Source: Lunularia cruciata
Taxonomy: Eukaryota > Streptophyta > Marchantiopsida > Lunulariales > Lunulariaceae
DNA: 64,000 nt
Direction of reading: 5' to 3'
Assembly (NCBI GenBank): GCA_948567375.1
Contig: OX419758.1
Location: 41,173,001-41,237,000, forward strand
In this document: piece by piece, positions 55,508 to 64,000 of the stretch
Position numbering within the stretch: position 1 is the stretch's first letter
Layout: every line of letters begins with the position of its first letter
The notes under the pieces: generated by a model
The model's database searches: none
What the model saw: only the letters and a program-made list of their open reading frames with translations
What the model was told of the DNA's origin: nothing
Position numbers and translations under genes: made by a program

Positions 55508-58020
55508 CACTAATCAAAGTCAATTGGATATAGAATCAAGCATCCAAACACAAGAAGCTTGGCCAAACTCTCTATGCTTTTTGGCATAATTGTGCTTTAG
55601 AGTCTCCTTGCTCAGTCTTCTCTCAACTTGTACTTCAATTTTGTATCCAATCTATACTCTTAAGTAGAGAAATTTTAGAAATTTTGATGAGGAAATTTCT
55701 ACAAGACTTAGATGCAGATAAATTTTTCTCTATAGCTTTGATTTAGATGTTATAGGAGTCAATGGAAATCATGTGAGATAAAATTTCTAATAATATAAAG
55801 GAAAACTCAATCTAATTATTATAGCTCTCTTGACAAGGTCTCAAACTTGGCAGATTTTTATAGTTCCACCCTAATTTTGAAATTAGGCTCAAGTCTTGAT
55901 TCTTGCACACTTCTTTGTCAAATTTTGGCCCATGGATTCAAGTAAAAGAATAGGAAACACTTCAAGAAGTTTTAATCCTTTCACTCATGACTTGAAATTG
56001 GAGATTTCACATTCAATTGGAATCGGATATGGAATTGCTCACTAAGCTTACAATAGTATTTCCAATAGTGATTTTGCACAAGATCTAACTATCTATGAAC
56101 CTTGAGCCAACCAAATTGTACATAGGAGTTTCTATCCTCTTGTCTAGACCTTTTTAAATTTTGGTGGCTTAATCCAACGTAAATCTATAGATATGGGTCA
56201 ATTTGAAGTTGAGTTACCTTTTGAGCTCTATAGACACAAGTTTACTTGATCCAAGACACTAAATTCTCTATTTTAATAATTCACATGAAATGTTTTTCAT
56301 AGAGGTGCAAGACTAAATGAAAGAAAAATATGAAAAAGTACCATCACTAGATTATAACCAAAATTTGAGAAACAACCAAAACGCCAAAGCTAATCAAAAT
56401 CTCCTCTCCAACACCTTGATTTCCAATACTCCAACTTTATTTGATCAACATAGATTTGAAATTGATTCAAATGTTTAATTTAGTGAAATTTTAATAACTA
56501 ACATTTTATCTACTCTCCAACTCCATTGATAGATAGTAAAAAATCAGGAATATAAATCTCACAATCCTCCAATTTGTGCATGTGGGTATACATTTGACCT
56601 CTCCTCCTCTAATTGATCAAATTATGGTCAAAATTTGCTCAAATCCCTTGATTCTTGCCTTCAAACCATAGCTTATTAAATCTTCTCTCCAAAATGATAT
56701 TCTCACTAAATGCCCTTACCTCACTCCTTCAAATGTCAAAAACTCTAGACTTTACATGTTGGAATCCAATTCCTTGTAACTTTGTCACTTAGCCATTTAT
56801 GCTTTTGACATATTGATGTATCCCACAACTCCACCTTGAAGCCCTTGAAAAATAATTAGGTTTCTATCTTTCTACAAGAGCACATTAGTTCTTAAGTGCT
56901 AGACCCATCCATATGTAAGCAAAGGAAGGATAATAGGACTTAGAGTTTCCATCACAGATGCCATAAACATAAGCCCAAAATGTGCTACCATCCAAGCTTG
57001 AAAGTGATCACAATGCAAAATGTAAAGCTTGATGAGAAATTTTTTGGGAGTGGTAAGAATAGGAGTATGGAAAATCTTTGGTTCAAACTCCTCTTCTAAG
57101 GCTCTAGCTCTTATACTATGCTACAACTATCACTCTCCAATGTCCTCTTCCCACTTGAAACTCCTAAGACTCAGAACCTCTACCTCCCATTGCCTATCAA
57201 GTCTCCACCACCTAAATGTATCAAAGCTCAATAAAAGAGGACAAGATAGTAATCTACAAGATTGTAATCCACATGATCAATAACTTAAATGTACATAGAT
57301 TTTTCACATGGTAATAGCTCAACCATGAGATTGATTGTACAATCCACACCAACAATGTGGAGGTAAATAACACTAAACTAATTTTTCATTGCTAAACCCA
57401 CAACACAACCTTGAGATATTATAAGCATTGGTATTTAAATCATTGAAAAATGCCATGATCTAGTACTCATCAGCAGCTTAACTAAAAAATAGGTTAATTT
57501 ATCCACAAGAGTATCATGGGGGATCTTGAGAAGGAAAATAACTCTTTGGATTTAGATGAGTGGTTAGATGATTTGAGTGATATGATATAGTTTCTTTTTG
57601 AAATGGTGTTAATTTGCTAGTTGTAATATCTTGAATTGAGAGTTTCATTTTCTTGGAGTTCAAAATTATGACAAAATATTTAGATATCTTGATTCAAAGG
57701 CTTTCAAACAACTCAGTCAAATGTATACCCATTCTTTTTATGTTTTGTTAGATCTTATTGACAATCATGAGGTTTCTAGAAAAACATACAAGGAAAAGAC
57801 TAGGAGGTTTTATAATAACTAGAGTGCTAGAGTATGATGGAGGTTGCCCTTGGGTGTCAAGTGAGATGTAACTTTTAATTTGCAATATTAAAAAAATCTG
57901 GCAAAGCATGACCAATCTAGTGAAACATGGTGAAGCTTGGTTCCTAAAGAGGCATTATTCAAAGGTATTGAAAATGAGGAATGGATAATTTGTTTCATTC
58001 TGATAAAGTTGCCAAGATTT
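55508..58020. other. Unassigned AT-rich DNA
   Basis: No domain readable. The plus frame 57029-57283 is open for 84 codons but has no recognisable content. A weak tRNA-like B-box string near 57083 has no partner A box. Confidence 0.4.
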
Positions 58021-58420
58021 GTTTAGTGAATTTGAGAAGAAGAAAGCAAAGGATCAAGTAGGAGAGAGTTTTAAAGAGAAGAGAATTGAGTTATTTGATT
58101 GGGAGAGTTGAGGTGGAGAGGATTGAGAGGGTAGCTTCAAGAGGAGAAATCTCAAAAAAATTCATTTCAAAAATTTGGAGGACAAAGTTTTGTTTGGAGA
58201 AGAGAATTGGGAGAAAGATTAAGACATTTTGGAGGTAGCTTTCATAAGAGAAAGTCAAGAAGAGAGGTTTTGGGAGAGTAGCTTGGAAATGGGAAAATTA
58301 AGAAGAGAAGAGAAAGTATATTTTGAGAATCAAGAGAGAGATAGACAAGAGAGGTTTTGATAAAAGAGTAGGTTTTAGAGAAGAGAGAGGTTTCAAAGAG
58401 TAAGGAGTTTCAAAGATGTA
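58020..58420 (+). repeat. Purine-rich degenerate repeat tract
   Basis: This stretch of ~400 bp is mostly A and G on the plus strand, built from variants of GAGAAGAGA and GAGAGGTTTT. It lies just upstream of the Helitron helicase relic. Confidence 0.6.
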
Positions 58421-58535
58421 ACCATTTTGTTTGACCATTTTTGTACAATAGGTGGGCATGTTGTGTTGCAAGTTGCATGTGTTGACACTTGGGTTATATA
58501 ATTTTAATGAAGAGTGGAATCTATGTTTAAAAAAA

Positions 58536-59650
58536 GTTGTTGTAATACAACAAGGTGCTCAATTACATGCTTTTTTTATGAAAATATTGACTTTTGGTAT
58601 CCTAGGGGATCCACGTGCTCTTTGAGATACATACTGGATATATTTGTGATGATGCAAAACTTTCTTGTAGAAATATCTCATCTAGAATCATACAATTGAA
58701 GAAGTGGAAAGTTTAGGATTACATTATTTTCATGAGTCTCTTGGAAATTTTGGCAAATCTCTCAAAATTTATAACCTTGCACTTCTTGTAATCCTCTTAA
58801 ACATTTAGGAACAAATAGATTGATAGAAGTAGAGCACAACAACCCATTTGAGCAACTTCAAGATGATGTTAGGATTACATTTTGGGTCTCAATTATGAGA
58901 AATGGCTTGTGTATAATGGAATTATTGGTGGATACATGATTGGAGAAGGTAAACTCTTTTTATTGATAGACCAAGTGGAACAGATAAGACATACACTAAA
59001 AAATTAATCTTGAAGATTATAAGCTCACTTGAGGATATTACACTTGCTCTTGTTTCCTTTGGCATTGCTACACTTCTACTTGAAGGAGGCCATACAACCC
59101 ATTCTTATTTTAAGATAGCAATAGAGCTCAACCATGTATCTACCTATGAAATCACAAAACAAAGTGATTTAGGCAAATTGATACATCAAACAAAGCACAT
59201 CCTTTGAGATGAAGCACTCAATGAGTAGCAAACATGCCTTTAAAGCTATATATTGTACATTACATGATCTTATGATGAGGACATGGCTTGTAGTAGGATT
59301 GTCTTTGTTGTGTTTGGTGATTTTAGCCAAGTATTCCTTGTTATACCAAAGAGATTGAGAGTAGACATTGTCTCCTTGTTCAAGGAATCATGGTTATGAA
59401 GTAATATTGCTATTTTCCAATGCAGCAAAATATGTAAGTTGAAGGCATACACATTTTCTATAGTTATCTTGACAAAACCACCTTTTCAGAGTTGCTCCTT
59501 CATCTTGGCAACAACAAATTCACCATTGTTGATGATAGAGAGTATGTGCATTGTCCAAAAATTATGATTGTGCTATTAGACAACAAACAAGATTTGATTA
59601 ATATTATTTACCTTGGAGTAAAGGATGGAGCATGGAGCAATGATTCATGG
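58536..59650 (+). pseudogene. Helitron Pif1-type helicase relic
   Basis: The reading starts QQGAQLHAFFMKILTFGILGDPRALFE, the region ahead of the helicase in RepHel proteins. It resumes at 58950 with LFIDRPSGTDKTYTKKLILK (Walker A G-x-x-G-T-G-K-T changed to S-G-T-D-K-T). The open stretch 59010-59207 follows: SFGIATLLLEGGHTTHSYFK and SDLGKLIHQTKHIL. A DEA Walker B follows at 59208, then VFGDFSQVFLVIPKRLRVDIV at 59302-59364. Helitrons use this helicase with a Rep nuclease for rolling-circle transposition. The Rep domain and Helitron ends were not found. Confidence 0.88.
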
Positions 59651-61058
59651 AAGTACTCATGTGTAGCATAGTGTTTCAATTGAATTTTGCATTGCATTTT
59701 AAGTTTCATCCATACAACCATGTCCATCCAGCACTAATGAGTATTTTTCATTTTTTATGATAACCTTTAATTTATGACATACTTATTTGATTCATGCGCA
59801 TGGTTGTCTATAGTTGTATCTATGTTTGGCTAATAAAATGACTGAGCATTGTTTGTTCATCTAGATTGGTAAGCACAAGATAATAATTGAGTGTATTGAT
59901 TCAAACAACTCAAGGCACAACACTCCATGTACCTCCAAAGAGCGGTGGTGCAATATGGTTAATTCTTCTTCTTTTTCTTTGCAATTTGCATTTTTAGTCA
60001 TTTATGCCAAGATTGAAGATTACACCATTTGGATTTTATACACTAAGATATCAATCAATATAGGATGGAATTGTAAATGTGTCTCTTCAATCAAAACCTC
60101 AAAGTTCATATATGTTATTTTAATATCCCAATATAATGTTAATATAGGATATGATGGTTAGAATGCTAAAAGTACAAATTGTGTAGAGTTTTAGAGCTGA
60201 TTATATGCAAAAAGAATTTTCACAACTTATTGTGATAAATAAGAGTAGAATTTTTCTAATTTATGGAATGAAAGTTTATTGACCTAATAAAGTTTCACTA
60301 TGTACCATGAGCAAATAAACTCTCAAGATCTAAAACCTCTATGATAATAAACACAGCTTGATGTTGAGGATATCTCAAAGACTTCTCAAATTTGGGAGTC
60401 AAGGCTAGTATTTTAGTCTTTCTTCCCTTGAACATCAACTCCAATAGATGGACCCATGGCTTGTTAGCTTTTTGAAACCTTATCAACAACCAAGATTCAT
60501 ACATTAATCTCCACATCTAGAGGTTGTTGGCATATGACTTTGAGTCTACATCTATGACTAAATACACCCATAAGCTTAATAAGGGCTATGTTGTAGTGGA
60601 AAGAATATCACTACTTGATATCTAATAGGCTAAGATACATGCATGAACTGTGTCAAATGAGAGCACACTTTGTTGATACACAATCATATTATAGAATGGT
60701 TGTGAGTTAGAATGTTGAGTGAAGAAAGTATGTTGCATGTGGATTTTTTATTGAAGCAAAGACTAGCAACAACCTTGGACATGCTAAATGTAAAGCAAGT
60801 AACAAAATTGAGCTCCTCTTTCTATTAGCAAATTATATCAAATAAGTGTAACCCATGAATTTGGCTCCCTTGATAAAAAATATTTCTTGAGGAGAAGAAC
60901 CACTTGAAATAGGAATATCAATTCCTTCAATTGTGTAAACTTGCACATGCAAAGTGGTTTCTGATATAGTAAGAGTGCATTGTCCAACAAAAGGGTTTTT
61001 CTCTAGAGCAACTTTCTCCACACACAAATTAGCAAACTAGCAATTCTTTAAGATGTTC
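59651..61058. other. Unassigned DNA between helicase relic and solo LTR
   Basis: Two minus open stretches, 60298-60516 and 60833-61027, look protein-like (for example NKPWVHLLELMFKGRKTKIL, and GQCTLTISETTLHVQVYTIE) but match nothing I know. Homology to the Helitron C-terminus on the plus strand fades after 59650. Confidence 0.35.
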
Positions 61059-61789
61059 TGTAATACCAAGAGCTAGCCATATGATCTAGATATGAATTTG
61101 GTTTGGTAACATCTGGACTGATGTTATACATGATGGTCAAAATAGATCAGATAGAACTATCACCAAAAGAGTACTTCTACTTATAGGGCAGAAACCAAAA
61201 TAGACTTGAAAACCTTAGAACCAATAGCTAGACATATGATTTAAAGGTGAGAAATGGTTTGGTAACATCTGGAAGAATGTTACACATGATGGAATAAATA
61301 AACAGAAAGAGGTATCACCAAAAGGGGACTTCTACTAATAGAGTAGGAACCAAAATACGCTTGAAATCTTTAGAGGCAGTTTCAGAGGCCTAAATGGATA
61401 TATTAGGCCTCAAAAATGTGTAGATTCCTTTCCAATGGATAAAAGTTGGACTTCTCTCCCCATTTCTTTATCTCATCAAGAGCTTTCCATTGGTACCTCA
61501 CCCACGTGATTCTGAGATTTCTATAGGAAGATTCCCTAAAAGATTCCATCTAGTCAAAGCTTGTTTGACCAACCAGATATGACCAGGACCAACATGTCAC
61601 CCATCCAAGTAAGTAATCCAAGGGTGGATCTTGCTGACATGTCACCTATCTGTGTGCTTAATCCTATGGTGGAGCTTCCTTGGAGTAGATCCTCGTTGTC
61701 TATATAATAAAGAGAACGTGCTCCTTTGGGGCATCGGATAATTGAGTGTGAAATCTGTGTTTTCTTTCTCTTGTCCTCAGAGTATTACA
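61059..61789 (+). repeat. Solo LTR of the TGTAATAC family
   Basis: This is a 731-bp LTR with TGTAATAC and GTATTACA ends, colinear with 2302-3046. The flanks TGTTC (61054-61058) and CGTCC (61790-61794) may be a 5-bp duplication altered by two C/T transitions. A TATA-like box, TATATAATAA, lies at 61701-61710. It carries the same internal ~156-bp duplication. Confidence 0.87.
61701..61710 (+). promoter_or_regulatory. TATA-like box of the TGTAATAC LTR
   Basis: TATATAATAA, ~80 bp before the LTR end, at the same place as in the copies in element A. Confidence 0.5.
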
Positions 61790-64000
61790 CGTCCCCATAG
61801 GAACTTATATTTAAATAAAAAGCTAAAGAACCAGCCTTTTGCAAAGCCATATGCATCTTCCACTCATATTATTAAAAGTAACTTTCAAGAAAAGAAAAGC
61901 ATAGAAAATTTGCACTTGAGTACCACATGGTCCTTTAGGTAGGTACTCAAAACCAATCACAACCATTTATCTTGGTTGATAAAAATCTAATCATCCCATT
62001 TGTAGTCATTGAGTGACTTGTAGGGGCATATCCTTCTTAGTTGCAAGTTTTGCAATTGTCAACTCACTTTTATGGCATCAACTGTTATGATAAAGTGGAT
62101 TATTTTACAAAACTTGAAGGTAACAAGTAGTTCCTTGACATAACTACACCATTACAAACACATCAATCATAGTCATTGCTTCCTTGATGAATGGTGAGGA
62201 CTACACATTGGCATAGCTAACTAATAGTGTACTTCATAGGAGTAAATATGCAACAAGTTGAACCAAAATTTCAAGCAAATCATTGAGCTTCCAATTCAAG
62301 TCTCTAGCTTTACCATGCTTCTATCCATTGTTGGTTTTAGAGACCAGGTATCCAAGATGCATGGATTGGATTTTAGAGACTAGATCTCCAAGATGCTTAT
62401 GTATGCTTGGTACAACATTACCAAGGGTACATTGTGTTCTTTGTATTTATTATTATGTTGGATTCTTGCTAGGCACTTGTATCTTGCACAAGTGTAGTCA
62501 CAATGCCTTGTAGATTTCTTGTTTTTTCTAATGTATAATCCTACTTTTGATTTCCATTTTCAACCAAGTCCTTTGCACCTTGCACACATTACCTTTCTTG
62601 CAATAGGTCCAAAGATCCCTACCATCCACAAGCACACAATTCCTTGATAAGAATATTCTTTATGTGTTAATCATTACTTAGTGCTCTTTTGAGTTTCTTG
62701 GCGCTCATATGACAAACACATTAGTCCAAATTCCTTTTAATTGTTCACCAACAAAAAAATATTACTGGGATGATAATGGTATGCAATCCTTGTGCCAATA
62801 TCCATACCATCTGTTTTTTTAGAGGTTAAATTGGTAACTATTGACTCCTACCATTGAATTAGTTTTGGAGATGTGGGTTGGAAATTGGGCAATATATAGT
62901 AATGTCCATGCATACCTTCTTACCATGGAGTTACAAAATATAAAGGATACTTGACATAAGTACCTTTAACATCCACTAATTTTCTCTTGTTTGGTAAAAG
63001 TATTATTTGCACTTTGTACTTCATCCACACAAATGTATCACCATTTCCCAATGTTTGGCTCATGAGTAAATATTATGATATATACTTTGAAAAATATTAT
63101 CCCAAATGAAATGATAATTGGTTTAGCTTGGAGATCCTGCAAAAACACTCTCATTCTATCTATCCACCTTTTGTAGTTCCTTTGCATACTACTAGCAATC
63201 TAATAGACACATCAATAAAGGCCAAAAACATCTCTTCCAATCATGAGCTCAAAAGCTCAATATCATCCCAAAAATTAGTTAAGAGGAACACGTATTAAGA
63301 CTTACATATAAATTTGATTTGCTCCCAATCTCTTACAATAAACAATTTTCTTCTTATTATTATCAACAATAAGTATGGACTTGATGATCTTCTTAACACT
63401 ACAATTTTTTTTGCATGAGGCAAATAATCCCCCTACTTTCCAAATCTTCATGACCAAAAATAGTCAAATTTATTTTTGATTTTAATTAATCAATACTTGA
63501 TAGCTAAGTCATCAAAAAGATTGCAATGCAAGCTCAAATAGACTTTTAGATTCCTATCAGTTCCTATATGAATGCTTCTTATAATCATGCTAATGATTTT
63601 CATAAATTGATATTTTTCACCTGCTAATCAATGTCTTGTTAGTTGTTTGGAAGCCTATTATTCCTATCTCCAATTGCTAGAATCAATCAACTCTAAACAT
63701 GGAACAAAGACCTCATTAATATGGATGCTAGTCAACCTCTAATCTTATGCTAATCATGCTCTAAAAATCCTAGTGGTTCATGACATAGTGATGATTAAAA
63801 TGCTAGCCAATCTAAGAGACATAGATTTATTCTAAACATTACAAAGTAACATTGATAAAAATTCCAACTTTATATAGAAGCAAAAATGCAATAGTCTACA
63901 AGTCAACATTTAGCAAAAAAGAAGATCTCTAAGTGTCCATGCATCTCTCAATCAATTCATATGCACTAAATAATTTGCCTTAGTAGTTATAGAAGACAAG
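61790..64000. other. Unassigned AT-rich DNA to the window end
   Basis: A ~35-bp tandem pair lies at 62335-62400 (TTTTAGAGAC.AG, TCCAAGATGC). No protein domain, RNA gene or transposon end is recognisable. Confidence 0.4.

Noticed and set aside
57079-57117. GGTTCAAACTCC string resembling a tRNA T-arm
   Set aside because: No matching D-arm or cloverleaf could be drawn on either strand.
57029-57283. 84-codon plus frame as a host exon
   Set aside because: It has no domain, no splice-site support and ordinary composition for the region.

Overview
This window looks like repeat-dominated nuclear DNA of a land plant. It is AT-rich and strongly CpG-poor. It holds decayed Ty3/gypsy elements of three kinds (chromodomain-bearing chromoviruses, an Athila/Tat-like type and a zinc-knuckle/DDE-integrase type), a Ty1/copia polyprotein remnant, a pogo/Tigger-type DNA transposon and a Helitron Pif1-type helicase relic. 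The one primer-binding site that reads clearly matches plant initiator tRNA-Met. I found no intact host gene. Nearly every coding stretch is cut by stops and frameshifts, so coding relics are called pseudogenes. The species cannot be named from the sequence.

Layout. 1-4298: 3' part of a plus-strand chromovirus (element A), whose integrase is split by a nested LTR block (1658-3046) with a near-perfect 5-bp target duplication. 4299-6817: intergenic DNA and a plus-strand gag relic with zinc knuckles. 6823-15011: a whole minus-strand chromovirus (element B) with perfect ATAAT duplications. Its 3' LTR is split by a 2.55-kb TGTTG...CAACA unit that carries an ~81-bp minisatellite. 15041 to about 29900: a minus-strand Athila/Tat-like gypsy element (D), interrupted in its integrase by plus-strand element C (16901-26053). 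29900-34200: unassigned DNA, AT microsatellites and a minus-strand coiled-coil relic. 34230-36952: Ty1/copia relic ending in the start of its 3' LTR, which is cut by a complete pogo-like transposon (36955-39258, TA duplication, 23-bp TIRs). 39261-41920: unassigned, including a segment that keeps many CpGs. 41925-49467: element E, a minus-strand relative of C lacking reverse transcriptase. 49468-64000: mostly unassigned, with a 429-bp near-identical tandem duplication, a solo LTR of the D type, a Helitron helicase relic and a solo LTR of the family nested in A.

The most unusual structure is the repeat layout of C and E. Each starts with a ~450-bp repeat B, carries gag-pol with a DDE integrase, and ends with A-B-A, where A is ~100 bp. 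This B...A-B-A order is a split direct repeat layout, which is known from tyrosine-recombinase (DIRS/Ngaro-type) retroelements and is not the ordinary LTR...LTR order. Both independent insertions show it. Relative ages can be read from the nesting: D is older than C, the copia LTR is older than the pogo transposon, and A and B are each older than the LTR units inside them.
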